Source: Quercus robur (Eukaryota > Streptophyta > Magnoliopsida > Fagales > Fagaceae). Taken from it: a DNA stretch of 64,000 bases. The number at the start of each line of letters is the position of its first letter. The first letter of the stretch is position 1. The stretch covers positions 11,998,282 to 12,062,281 of the forward strand of contig NC_065535.1 in NCBI RefSeq assembly GCF_932294415.1, given 5' to 3'. Shown one piece after another: positions 24,397 through 37,254 of the stretch. A model generated the notes under the pieces. That model saw only the letters and a program-made list of their open reading frames with translations, did not search any database and was not told the origin of the DNA. Both the position numbers and the translations under genes were made by a program.

Positions 24397-25141
24397 CAGG
24401 GACAGAGCCAGAAATTTTTGCTTGGGGAGCCAAGTTGTGACACTAATATATTTATCAAAACAACATCCCATACACACACACACGCTTTTTTATTATATAT
24501 AAACACTTTTTTATATTTGATAAGTTATATATATACACACCAAAAAAAAAATTATTATTTTCAATCAAAATTATGTTTGATAGCAATCTTTCATAAAATA
24601 AAATTCATTTTTACCATATTCATAGTGAAATTCTTAAAAATTTTCATTTTCAATACAAATTATCAAATTTTATACTAAAGTAAGAAAAAAAAATCTTTCA
24701 ATTAAACTAATGAAATTTTCAAAAACTTTCCAAAACTCGGAGGAATAAGTTAAGTTCCGAACATATTTGAAACTATCTTACTCTAACCCATTATGTGGCA
24801 ACTAAAAAAACACTTCATGTGTAATTTTAGTGAAAAGATTTTTTTTAATAAGTTAGTAACTTGTAGCCATATAACAGGCTGAAAAAGATATTCAAACATA
24901 TTTGGTTTGCCAACTTTATCAAATATTTAACAGATATAAGAGCACATTTTACAATAAAAAATATAATTGTGAAAAATAAAGTTATATCTTTATAATTATT
25001 AGACCAATTTTTTTTTTAAGAGTATCATTAGATTAATTAAAATATTTAAAAGGACCAACTTTTATTTTTGTAGACTAAATTTTGAAAACATTAAAATAAT
25101 TATATATATATTAAAGAAAAATTCAAAATTTTTGGGGCCAC
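24397..25141. mobile_element. Decayed hAT-like copy of the 27484-28286 element
   Basis: It starts CAGGGACAGAGCCAGAAATT, a mutated form of the CAGGGGCGGAGCCAGGAATT end at 27484. It then matches that element over most of its length (CACTAATATATTTATCAA, TTTGATAAGTTATATATATA, ATTATGTGGCAACTAAAAA, ACAATAAAAAATA and others). After GGGGCCA at about 25141 the similarity stops, so the right TIR is lost or replaced. Noncoding and inactive. Confidence 0.75.
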
Positions 25142-27483
25142 GCAGTTGAAAGGATGCAACCCAAAAACACATAAAACCATAATAGTGGGGCCATTATGTA
25201 TTTTGAAATCTTACCGAAATAGGTGCTTTCAAATCGCTGTCTTGTTTTTTCTTCCAAAAAAACGAAACCAAATGGACACTTCAATGTCATTGATGCTTGA
25301 ATTTATCACTTATTATGCCACCTTTATTATTGTGCATCAATTACATCAATAGTTATGAAAATAATTCTGCAAAAAATATAGTGTTTTGTTATTAGTTCAT
25401 TTGAATCAATCAACTGGTAACAAAAAAATACATCAAATAAAAGAAGCATATAATAGTTGACTGAAATTAGCTTTATCCAAGTAATATTTTTTAAGGAAGA
25501 AGAAGAAGAAGAAGAAGAATGAGAATGAGAAAGCAAGCAGATATGGGTGAAGATAAAAGTTAGGGCTGTTTGGTAATATTGTTCTAGTAATGTTGTTTGT
25601 ATTTTTTGAAAATATATATGAGTGAAAACATGTATAAAAATACATGTAATATTATTTAAACACTGAACTGTTGTTTAAAATGGACCACCAAATAACTTTT
25701 TAACATAGGTGAAGATAAGGGAAGGGGGTAGGAAGTCACAAGACAATGTTGGTGCTTAGTCAGAATCATGGATGGCCAGAAGGACAACTGTCCTTGATCG
25801 TACCTAGAGGACCATCAAGGAAGTGACTCGTGTGTAAAAGGTCGGAAGAAAACAGATGGTGGAGAGCAAGTAGTGCAACTTGCTAGCAATAGCTAAGATA
25901 GGGCCTGAGACATTGTATTTGTACCGGTTGGTTCTCACGTGGGCTAATGCCTTTTCCTAAGATACTTTGACTCCCTTCTGGAATGGATCCAAAACACAAA
26001 ACCAGGCACCTTTTTTCAATTTCCTTTTGAGTAAGGTACTGACTCATCATGAGTGCTGCATTGCATAGCGTCTTTTTTGTCATGTTATTTCTATCTTGTA
26101 CGGAAGGGAAGCATGAACTTGATAATGGGCATCCATGACAACAGCAGAATTGACGGTGGAATGTAGAGTGTAACACAGGTGGTCGAGGGTGCTAATCGTA
26201 CATTCTGATACATATCACTACACCAGCCAGCCTTGATTATTATGTCTTAGCAAGAAGTTAGAAAGTGATGAATAACTCACCAAAACTTTAAGACAGGCTC
26301 ATGAGTTCCTATCGTCTAAGGTTCCAATATTGTGAGTCAATAGACAATAATTGATTTCATTGCAAGAGAAAACATCATAGGTGGATTGTGGGCTCTCTTC
26401 CCCACTTCCAAAAAGATCCCAAAAAGTATGGGTTTATGTAAATTAACCTAATTTATAAGCTTTGAGCCATTTTACCCAAAAAAAAAAAAAAAATTTGAGT
26501 ATGTCGAATTATCATTAATGATTGATTTTCCTTATGGTTTGAGGATTTTTTTTTTTTTTTGGTAAATCAATCTTCCACACAATAGATTACTAACATTAGT
26601 CAATCAATCTCTCATGACCACAAACTAAACACTCTCTCTATCTCTCTCTCAACACTAAAATAAAAAATGAAGTTAGATTTTACCTTTCTTTCACCATATA
26701 TTGTTTTATTCAAGGTAAAGTAAAACTTTTTTTCTTTCAAGAAGAAAAATATCCATCTCGCTTTGTTATATTATTCACATAAACCATGATATCTATATAA
26801 ACTTAATCTCGATTTGATTAATATTAATTCATTAAGTTATGTGTTTAATTTGTTTGTACTTGGACAAATTGAGAGTATTGGGTGATTTTATAGTTACGTG
26901 AAGTTGTAATAGCGCCTTTAGCAAATTACATTGTTTTATTTTATGCTTAGAATTTTTTTACATCTTGTCATATTATTATGGAATTTTTAGGGTTCACCTT
27001 TCAACCCTTCCTCCAATCAAGTTGCAATTGGCTTTCCAGCTCAACCTGGTAAGTGCAATGATCAAGCTAGAAATCTCACTATCAACTACATGTTTGAGAC
27101 ACTTTTTCTCCTTGATTAACATCTTCTGGAAGGCCAAGGGTAGGAAAGCAAGGCAAGTTTGAAGTTAAGGCTAGTTTGGCAACTGATGGCTATCCATCAA
27201 GGTGACACCGAAGGTCTACCTTCTTTCTTGCTTGGAGATTAAGGTTTCAAATTCTATTCATTGTGTTAAGTGGAAGTGCAATGATGCCTGTTTTCTATTT
27301 TAGTTAGGAAAGAAAGGCAAAGTCCATCTGAACTGTCCCATGAAGTAACATAAGGACCAAATGTACAGTAATCTCAAACCCAGCAAGCTCACATACAGGA
27401 TCTAGGCCATGCATTGAAATAGGATGGCCTAGATAATATTTCTTTTTATTGTAATTTTTTTAATTATAAATGTCTACTATAAA
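25142..27483. other. Intergenic, no gene recognised
   Basis: Contains GAA and CT-rich microsatellites (about 25497-25520 and 26630-26652). An isolated open frame on the - strand (25883-26176) has no recognisable domain or splice context. The TSD copy ACTATAAA of the next element ends at 27483. Confidence 0.5.
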
Positions 27484-28286
27484 CAGGGGCGGAGCCAGGA
27501 ATTTTTGTTTGGGGGGGCCAAGTTGCAACACTAATATATTTATCAAGATAACCTCATACACACACATAAATACACATGCTTTTTTTTTATTATATACACA
27601 AACTTTTTTATTTGATAAGTTATATATATACACACACACCCAACAAAAAAAGAGCTTAATATTTTCAATCAAAATTATGTTTGATGACTATCTTTCATAA
27701 AATTAATAAAATACATTTTCACAATTTTCATAGTGAAATTCTTAAAAAGTTTCATTTTCTATAAAAATAATCAAATTTTATACTAATGTAAGTAAAATTA
27801 TTCAATTGAACTAATGTATTTTTCAAAAACAAGAATGACCTAAAACTTGGAGGAACAAATTAGGCTCCAAACATATTTAAAACTATTTTGCTTTGACCCA
27901 TTATGTGGCAACTAAAAAGACATTTCATGTGTAGTTTTAGTGACAATAATTTTTTAATGAGTCAATGACTTGTTAATCGTCACATAACAGGTTAAAAAAG
28001 ATAAATTCAAACATGTTTGGTGCCAAACTTTTTCAAATATTTAACAGATATAAAAGCACATTTTACAATAAAAAATAGAATTACGAAAAATAAAATTGTC
28101 TCTATAACTATTAGACCAGTTTTTTTTTTAAAGCATCATTGGACTAATTCAAATACTTTGGGGGGAACTCTTATTTTTGTAGACTAAATTTTGAAAACAT
28201 TAAAATAATTATATATATATTTTAAAAAATTTCAAAATTTTGGGGGGGCCATGGCCCCCCCACCCTTCAACATGGCTCCGCCCATG
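27484..28286. mobile_element. Non-autonomous hAT-like element, 803 bp
   Basis: The left end CAGGGGCGGAGCCAGGAATT and the inverse of the right end, CATGGGCGGAGCCATG, form the TIR. Perfect 8-bp flanking repeats ACTATAAA lie at 27476-27483 and 28287-28294. G runs on the left (GGGGGGGCC) pair with GGCCCCCCC on the right. The interior is AT-rich without a transposase frame. It is better preserved than its relative at 24397-25141. Confidence 0.9.
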
Positions 28287-28294
28287 ACTATAAA

Positions 28295-30076
28295 ACATCA
28301 ATATATGTATATGGAAAACTGTGAGAGAGAGATTATTCGTATAATGAAATTTTGTTATGTGACTCATTAATTATCGAGATAATTTACTTTGAATGAAACT
28401 CGGGTAATTATTGGATACTTCCAGAGTACCATAAATGTATACTCCCCCTTTCACATAATTGTGAGTCTCACTAATTAAATTCATGGTGGGACCTACAATT
28501 CATGTGAAAAGGAGGAGTACGCATTTATTGTACTCTCAGAGTATTCAATAATTCTCTATGAAACTCTATTGTCGTATCAAGTGGCTAGTCGATCAATTGC
28601 TAAGATAGTTTAGTTTAAGTAGAGCACTATTACCTAAATTTCAATAAATTTAAAATGGTACTCTAGCTAAAATTCTATTACAAAAAGTTATTGTAAATGT
28701 AAAATAAAAAAGATAATTTATTTTAATTATTTTGATCATTTATATAAAATATTTACTTTAATATAATAAAATTTATATCTTACACCAATTAACTCAACAA
28801 ATATGCTTCAATTTTAAAATTAATGTGCTTTCATGATAGAGGTCATTAATTATTAAGATAAACAATTTATTATAGGTGAAAGTGAAACTGTATCAAAGTT
28901 TCATGTGACTCACTAATTATTAAGATAATTTTGATGATATTAATAAAACATTTTATTTACCTTACACATTTTTTAAATAATTTGTGCATCACACAAAAAA
29001 TTTATAATATAAAGCTAAATAAGTATTGTATAGTTGATATTTAAATACTAAAAAATTGCCATCACTTAAAGTTGTATTAAACCTTAAAGTAAAACTGTAT
29101 CAAATCAGTCCTTGTAATTGTTATCTAATATCTATGCTCACCTTTCCTCCTCATAATAGTTTAAGGATTATTTTCCAAGGATGTGTTGTAGGCTCGTAGC
29201 ACATTGTTTGTATTTTTCTATCATTAAAATAAATAAAAAATAAAAAATAAAAAAAATAAAAATAAACTCTATCAAGTCACACCAAAGGAGGAAATAAACA
29301 CTCATATATGGTTTTGTAAAGTTTGAACAAATTTTATAATAAACATTCACTTTTTTACCATTTCAACCACTCATTTTTACAATACACCCTACATCTTACT
29401 CTTCGTTTTATAATAAATCTTATTAAATTTTCTAGGTAACTCTTTTGTAATCCAAATGAGAGAGAAAAAAGGGATAGAAAAGTTTTTCAAAAAGTTGCAG
29501 TCTTAATCAGCATTGAATAACATTGTAGCATTTTGCAAAATATTGACAATGATAAAAGAGCTGGATGCGGGATATTAAGGATAATTTTGTGTACAACTCT
29601 CTTTATTTTTGCTTTTGAATGGCCAAATGTGAATGGTGGACATGCATATGTTCCTTATATAATTTATATATGTGGACCTCGAAAAGGAACTTTGACTTAT
29701 CATAGTTCAAATTCTATCCTTTGTACTTTTGCTTCAACTCCTCATCAAACGTACCAAAATCAAGACTCAAGAGTAATAATTAAAGTATAAATAAGGGGGC
29801 AGTAATATGGAGTATATGCTAATACTCTTGTTCTTTCCATTACGTTTCTTAAAGATAGAATAAAAAAAGAAAAAGAAAAAACAATAGAGGCAATAACGAA
29901 TTGTTAAGTAATCACTGCAACTCTGCAAGAAAAGAACTACACCTGACATTTACTACAACAAATTGAGCAGGAAAGCTCAGAACAACCGAGCCAAAAATCA
30001 CATATTTGCACAGAACCAGGTAATGCAAACGGCTAGATATAATACAAACATCTTGTAATTATGTACCAAAGCAGCT
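28295..30076. other. Intergenic between convergent LOG and GH9 genes
   Basis: No gene recognised. It contains the foldback MITE at 28406-28553. The last part before 30077 probably includes the GH9 3' UTR (- strand). A small frame at 29533-29790 has no domain and is rejected. Confidence 0.55.
28406..28553. mobile_element. Foldback MITE, 148 bp
   Basis: The left arm AATTATTGGATACT, then CAGAGTACCATAAATG, is the inverse of the right arm CATTTATTGTACTCTCAGAG, then TATTCAATAATT. The inner parts (GTGAGTCTCACTAATTAAAT, CATGGTGGGACCTACAATTC) extend the hairpin with mismatches. Noncoding. Confidence 0.7.
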
Positions 30077-33000
30077 TTAATAGAAGGATTGAACTGCTGA
30101 AGACGTGGTGACCAAACCCGATAGGAGGCCAACTATGAGAGCACCGTTATATGTGGTTGGCTCCCCTTGCATGGAGTTGTTCCGAGAGTCGATGTAAGTT
30201 TCATTTTTGAAGGGCCCGCCAACAAGTCCTCCAATTGCTACATTTGGATTGGGATCAGTCGAATTAAGCCACTTGAAGCCATCAGTGCAGCCAGTCTTTG
30301 CATTAGCCGGGATTGAAGCTCCCCTATGGTGCACATATTTTGGGTATTTATCACCATACCCCACAAGGAAACTCATTTCCAAAGGATTGCTACCCAAGAC
30401 ATAATCAGCCTGATAAAAAATGGACAACAAACTAGCGTGTAAGCACCTCCTGAAGTGTCATTATCATTAATCACTAAGTTGTGTATTGGTATTTTCTCTA
30501 GGTGACCTTTAATTCTCATGGAAAATGCACAACATACCTGAGATTGGGCAAATTTCCGAAGATCTGCTGGGGAGAAGGAATTTGAATTGCATTTGAGATG
30601 TGCAGTCCGGCTTGTAAGCATGTAATCACTGTAAAGGGCAGCTAAGAATGCAGAAGCCACAGGATGCTGCAGAGCGTTCCACTCACTGACCCATATAAGA
30701 CCACCTGTGTTACAGAAAACATGATGGTAAGCATAGGCTCCGAAGAATGTAGCTGGGAGGTTCAATGCATGAGGTGATAAAAACACTACTAGAAAAATTT
30801 ACTGTTCCACTCTGAAAATGTATTTGGTATAGCTGTTTGGTATCTTGGCTGTTTAAAGCTCTCCTGTATTTCTAATTTTCCAAGTTACAAGATAGCGCAT
30901 CCCTTAAATATCATTACTTATGACTTTAATGATCCATACTTATGTTTACAAGGAACAGAAAACTCATTAATAACTCCACTCATTTAGCAACCATTGGCGC
31001 CAATTAGTTGTTTTACCTTTCTCTAGAACCAAAGCCACCAATTACTCATCTAGTCTTCGATTAATCTTTCCCTTGTATGGATTCTACCATTTGACAATTA
31101 ACAAAATCAGGAGTTTCCCTCATTAGGGACAAGATGAAACAACATGGGAGGAACCAGTAAAACCGTAGCCTCTCTTAGTCCATACATGCATGTCATACAC
31201 AGTCAGCACAACGGTTTATTAATACATATGAATTTATAACAAATTTGAGTTTTGCATGATAGGCATTCTAATCATTGGTGAGTACAGCTGTTAAATAGGA
31301 TTCTTGGTTGAATACATCTAATTACTGGCTCCCAATTTTTACCATATGGAAATAAATGTTGAATCAACCAACTACCAAGAAGATAAGTTATATAATCAAT
31401 GTAACTAGCACAAAATCATTAATTTTAGAAGTCAACAAAAAGAAACAAGAGGGGGAAGGGGAAGATTTGAGAAAAAAATTGAAATGATTATCCAAGTCTT
31501 ATAGAATATGTGGTGAGGATTACCATCGGTTCTGCTGCTTGTGGCTGTTGGAGAATCTGATAGGAGACCGCACATGACAGCCTCAGCTGTCATTCTGTAC
31601 ATTTGAATACCAGATTGGCTAGAGTCTGAGAGGCCTTTGGTGTCAAAGAAGATTATTCTGGACAGCAAAACCTGCATCAAAATAGTAGACTTGTTAACAA
31701 AGTTGAGAAGCACAATATGATTTTAATGGCTTTGCATAATATCTCCTAAATCTAAGCTAACTCAGTTGATATAGTTATGAGGGTTATCAAGGAAGATAAA
31801 AGTCACTGGATTTCTCAACTCCTTACCTGAACTAGTTAAGAAGAGGGAAAGCCAAGCAAATTAATATATTTTTGCAAAAATTAAAGGTTTTTATGTAGGT
31901 TGCAAAACCACTCCTGAAAGTACAGTTTCAAAAACAACATATCACAGTGTCCACAAGTCATGGTCTTCAGCCATAAGAAAAATTTTATACAGACAACAGA
32001 AAAGTGGTTCCAAATATATGGCCTGCAAAGTCTCTAATGTCAATTTGGTGAATTTTTTCATGTGCTTAACAATGATGTGTTGAAGCTGCTTTGGCATATT
32101 ATTAAAAGCTTTAAATCTGTCATCACTGACACAATTTATACATTCAAGCTTCAATTCCTATAAAGTTTATATATAAGGCTCATTGGTCAGGAGTTTCTCT
32201 TAATCATAGAGCATGGGAGATTTCACCCTTTTCTTATACATGTATTCAGTAATAGGAAAAGAATGCCTTTGCTAACAAACAAACCTTCCATAGACAAGTA
32301 TGATTCAAAAGTTCATAATCCATCTACAGAGCTCACCTCTAGTGCTATTATATTTACAAGAAAATGCTCATACGTAATATTAGCTTTCTACTAGATAAGG
32401 GATATTGAGTGGAAATAATGTGAACAATATTCTTCTGAATTCTGTTCATGCTTCATAAAAATTCACAACACAAATAGAACAAAAACAAAAAGATTACACT
32501 ATTGGCATCAAGTTATGACATTTGAAGCATAATATGCACACTACATAAGTAAATATGAAACCAGAATAGATTTGCTACAAAACTTAAACTCCAAGAAAAA
32601 AAATATATATATACCTGTGTTCCTGCAAGCTTGTTATCCCAACTAAACCACGTTGGACTTCCCCAATTAGCATAGGATTTTCCATTTTGTTCAGTCACAT
32701 ACTGAAGGTACATTTGATCCTTTGTAGCATGATAGAGCCAACTAGCTGCCCATAAGAGCTCATCTCCATATCCTGTTGAATTGTAGTAGGTTTGGACATC
32801 TGGGATGCTCTCACTATAAGAACCTCTATATTTGTCAGCAAAAGTAAACAGTTGTTTAGCATGTGTAAGGAGCGTGCTTGAATATTTGGAGTCAATTTTC
32901 TTAAACACCAGAGATGCTGAAGCCATAGCTGCTGCAGTTTCAGCTGCAACATCAGTTCCTGGAGAAGATGTGTTGACCTGGGTGAGTGGCCTCTTCTCAG

Positions 33001-34593
33001 TCATTACTTCAGGCCTCTCCCAACATTTATGATCCGATTCAGGATCACCCACCTGTCCAAAAGAAAATTGTGAAAAGAGAAACACATTTAAGAAACTTGA
33101 TTTGCCATGACAAATGGAGCAACATTCAGCTGCCGCTTTAGGTTCCAATGGGAATCTGAACATGCTTCCCTAATTCAAATCCAAACTATACATGCTTTTA
33201 CGGTTATGTTTCCGAAGACACTGAACAAATTAAATATGAATTTTTGAACAAAATGGTTTGATCTAAAGCCAAGCACTGACAAGACTACCAAAAATGCCAA
33301 GCTTTTAGGAAAATAAACTACAAAAAATATTACAGCTATGACAATTCCTAATTAAATTTGTGAAATTATAGTTGAATTACATGCAAGCTTGTTTTTCAAA
33401 ATAATCAGGAAGTCTTCAAAACATTGGTAATAAAATTGATGCAAAAAAATGGATAGACACACCTGCACACGCACATAAACTCACACAATGCTGAACAATA
33501 GATGAACTCAAGTTGAAGGCTAGAGTAACCTGAACGTAGAGAACATTTGCTGAAGGATGAGCATTGATTAGGTAGTCGGTGATCCACTTGAGTGAGTCTT
33601 TAGCTGGTTCCAACTGCTTCACTGTATCCATCTGATCTCCATACTCAAGGATGGCCCAAGACAACATGGTGGCAGTGTAGGCCAACGGAAAACCAAACTT
33701 CATGTGATCCCCAGCATCGTACATTCCTTTTGACAGATCTAAATTTTCTTCGCTTCCATCTTTTAGAGCCGAATCCCCTCTCCAAGTTATCTTGTTATCT
33801 ACCAACTCACCGGCTACAATAACAAATAGCATACTCACCTTAATCAGTATTAGGATCCTCTCCATTTGAAATTGATCCATTTCATGGTTGAGATTAAATA
33901 TCGCAGATCTAAAGGTATATCTAGTGTGACACGCTCTACACTATCAGATCTAGGAAATAAAATCTTAAACGTGAAATAGACTCTCTCCGTTCGCGTTCAC
34001 ACAAAACGAATCAAACAGTATAATAATTGGCACCATAAGTCCATATCCTAGTAGTCACAACCCACAATTCACATTGTCAATCCAAACAAAATTGCAAATG
34101 TTAAAAAGTCTTTAAAAAAATATGAAGAAATTGAGCAGAATACAACATTGTGAACTTTATTAGTTTAGTTTTCATGTTCCAGACAACATAAACGCAAAGA
34201 ACAGTAACTGAATCATAATAAAGCTCATGTAACTTTTCAGATCCCTCATAATTGTCACACAAATGATCAAACTAGTTACGTCAAGAAGCTTTATTAGAAC
34301 ACAAAATGACCAGCATCGAAGTATAAATACTACATAGCAACAAAACAAAAAAGAGAAAAAAAAGATATTAAGAGAAACCTACATTTTTGAACGTCGAAGA
34401 ATTGCATAGCGATTTGGAGAGCATCACCGTATTTCTTAACAGGAGCTCCGGGAGGACCAGGCACCGGAGCAGCCTCATTGGAGTGATTCGATTTCTTCTT
34501 TATTGTGAGCACAACCGCAGCAACAACCACAGCCAGTACTATCAGAACAATGATCCAACCACACCATCCTCTAGACCTCGATTTCTCTCCCAT
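30077..34593 (-). CDS. Membrane-anchored endo-1,4-beta-glucanase, glycosyl hydrolase family 9
   Basis: This cleaves internal beta-1,4-glucan bonds and acts on cellulose-like polymers in cell-wall assembly or remodelling. Exons in coding order: 34383-34593, 33530-33813, 32615-33052, 31524-31671, 30538-30704 and 30077-30409. All junctions are GT-AG; the joined frame is 1581 nt, 526 aa. A short basic N-terminus and CGW are followed by one hydrophobic segment (about residues 14-31), then basic KKK, which predicts a type II anchor rather than a cleaved signal peptide. YDAGDHMKFGFP (102-113) holds the paired catalytic aspartates D103 and D106. VHHRGASIP (442-450) is the family histidine motif. D490 (TYIDSRNN) and E499 (GEPTTYN) match the second GH9 signature, E499 being the expected acid. 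From memory it closely resembles Arabidopsis endoglucanase 10 (GH9B7 type). There is no C-terminal carbohydrate-binding module. No stops or frameshifts; intact. Confidence 0.96.
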
Positions 34594-34738
34594 TTTTTTT
34601 TTCTCTCTTTGATTTCACACAATGCAGTGCAAACAGTAATAATCACTGTAAGATTGACTTGATCTGAATCAAACCAAATTACACATTTTATTTCAAAAAA
34701 TTTAAGTGGCACTTCAAGTGCCGCAATGCGAAGAACAC

Positions 34739-34742
<4 letters not shown>

Positions 34743-34774
<32 letters not shown>
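34743..34774. repeat. (GA)n microsatellite upstream of the GH9 gene
   Basis: About 16 AG units lie 150-181 bases upstream of the GH9 ATG. On the coding strand this reads CT, as in many plant leaders or core promoters. Probably polymorphic. Confidence 0.9.
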
Positions 34775-34778
<4 letters not shown>

Positions 34779-35571
34779 AGTTTTGTTGAGAAGAAATTTT
34801 AGAAACAGAATTATATTAAAATAAGCAAAATGTGGTTAAGAAACAGAGCAGAGGTTGAGGTTGAGAACCAATGAAACAAAAGCCTAATTAAGGAGTGAGT
34901 GTTGGATCTGGGCCAAACCGTAAATTAAGATTTTCTTTTTTTTGCTTTTTGTTTCTTGCAAATATGGTTTTCTTTGACAGAACACCGACAGAGGCAGGGG
35001 GTTATTTATGACGGAAAAGTTTTATGTTCTGGTTTTTTTTTTTGTCTTTGAGCTTATTTATGACGGAAATGCCCCTTGGTGTAGTTTGTGAAGTTTAGCG
35101 AGGGTTGGTGGCATTTTGGGAATTTTAGTGGGTTTTGCGCCGGAGATAGAGGTTTTGAGAGTTGGTAAATTGGGAGGAGTGGAGGACTATTGTGCGCCGT
35201 TGATATTTGATGGGGTCCTTGTGATTTGGACGGTTGACTAGCCACCGACAATGTGGTGAATGACTCAGACCGTTGATCTTTATTCTCTCTGGCTGTCTGT
35301 CAGTACCTAGTGGAGATAGAAACAAGTGATTTTATTATTTTACGCCAAAGAATAATAAAGTATGAAAGGGAAAAGGAATCCAACCCACCCCTCCTATTCT
35401 TTCTTGGCTTCTTGCTTGCTGGTTAGTCTGCAGCAAATAGATTATTATAATGATTAGAATGTAACAAACTAACAACAAAGTTTATCAAAAAGAAAAAGAA
35501 AAAATACCATAATAATAAAAAAAAAAAGTATTACTAATAAATTCATTAATAAGCAATATTATGTCTAGGTT

Positions 35572-35609
<38 letters not shown>

Positions 35610-35611
35610 AG

Positions 35612-35794
35612 GAAGGCTAACGAGTGCCTTTAGGGTACCGGTTAAGAATCCAATTAAAGAAAATTTTTATGGGAAAAGAAAAAAAAAAACAATTAATGTT
35701 TTGACAGCTTTTTTCATTTCTCATAAAAGTGATGTTAAAATTTTTTTTAACTGAATTCTTAACCAGTGCCCTAAGAAAACTCGTTAGCATGACC
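35612..35794. mobile_element. Foldback MITE, copy A of the GCTAACGAGTGC family
   Basis: The left arm GGCTAACGAGTGCCTTTAGG and right arm GCCCTAAGAAAACTCGTTAG are inverse. The interior carries TTTTATGGGAAA, TTAATGTTTTGACAG and TTAACTGAATTCTTAAC blocks, all shared with the copy at 57771-57943. Confidence 0.7.
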
Positions 35795-36142
35795 CATATA
35801 TAATTTCAACTATTGGCGTCCGTTTTTAATAATTGCTCATTATAATTAAACAAAGACACTAAAGATCTCTTATTCAACTACAAAAAACTTACTATTTAAG
35901 CAAACTAAAATTAATATATTTAAGTTATTTTAATGAGTGTTGAAGTACATTCAGTTAAAGAGATATTTATTTATTTTTGTTACTCTCAATGTCGTGGGAT
36001 TCAATCAATTTAGTAAGTACAATCAAGAAACTGTTAATATATTATTAGTTTTTTTTTTAGGTAGTTGGACAACATTCGATTTCAAAGGAGTTTTTTTTTT
36101 TTTTTTGTAAGACTCACTCAATTCCTCCTTACAAGTACGAGT

Positions 36143-36266
36143 AATTCTTAGGTATTATTGAAGTACGGAGAATAATGCTCTAACCTCTCACATTTGTAGT
36201 GGGGTCCACCATAAGTGTGAGAGGAGTGAGCACAATTTCTCCATACTCCGAAAGTACCTAAGAATT
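36143..36266. mobile_element. Foldback MITE, 124 bp
   Basis: The left arm AATTCTTAGGTA, then TGAAGTACGGAGAA, is the inverse of the right arm TTCTCCATACTCCGAAAGTA, then CCTAAGAATT. The centre is a GTGGGGTCCACC palindrome flanked by CCTCTCACA and TGTGAGAGG. Just outside both ends is a similar TTACAAGTAC block. Confidence 0.7.
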
Positions 36267-37254
36267 TTCTTACAAGTACAATCAACATCCATTGATATAT
36301 TCCTTATATCTATTACTATAGATGATTTCCTACTGAAGAAAAAAAAATTGATAAAGCTATTTCCATGATTTTTTTTCCTACATGCATTTCCTAAAGATTG
36401 ATCTACACCTTTCAAATTAATCAAGTATAAACAAAGTTAGCTCCAAACCAATTTGGAACTATCTCTTTTAATCCGCCATGTGACGATTTATAAAATTAAT
36501 TAGGTGTATTATAAACACGTGAATGGTGCGATAACACTACAAATGAACGGTTTCTTCAATTGACACATAATAAGTTGGAAAAAGATGTTTCTAAATCGAT
36601 TTAGAGCTAAACTCTTTCTATTATGTATTGGCAATAGTTTGATTTGACACAATTAAGGAGAGAAGTTAACGGAGAATAGATAAAGTTCATCAAAATATCC
36701 CAACTAATGTAGCAAAATAATTACTACTTTTAGGGATTTGAAGTTATTTTTCAATCCTATCATATGCCATTAATATAAGTACAAGAGTAATGCTAAGGAT
36801 GCAACAAAATGCCCCTACAATTTTACGACATTCCCAAATTAGTATGTCTATCATCTATACTATTATTTAAGGGGTTCTCCTTTTTGGACTTCTCATTTTT
36901 TAGTTCAAAAATGTCTCTACACCTCTATATTTAAGTGGAGACAAAATTAAAGGACAATCCGGTAAAAATGCAACTTTAACTCCCACTAAAACATTGCCTA
37001 AAAAATAGAACCACTCTCCTATTAATTTTTAAATTTTTTTATCCACTTATAAATTAGATTTTCAAAATAAAAATTATATATATAGAATAAAAAATAAAAA
37101 TAAAAAACTCTACAAAATAGGATCACTAACAAAAAAAAAGAAGCCTCCTTGCACATGCAAAGCGCGTGTGATGAGGCTAGTTAAAATTGGTGGCTGTGGT
37201 AGGCTCATGTGTGAATTGGCATATTAATTTAGAAATGTTGTGAATTTTTTCTTT

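Larger units (their letters stand above)
34775..37254. other. GH9 upstream region and intergenic, no gene
   Basis: The first several hundred bases are likely the GH9 promoter. Beyond that there is a (TA)n tract at about 35574-35604 and two foldback MITEs (35612-35794 and 36143-36266). No coding family recognised. Confidence 0.55.

Noticed and set aside
25883-26176. 97-codon Cys/Ser-containing frame on the - strand
   Set aside because: No recognised family, no splice or promoter context; the other strand of the same region also gives broken, unrecognised fragments.
29533-29790. 85-codon + frame between LOG and GH9
   Set aside because: No domain, AT-rich flanks, no start context or splice partner.
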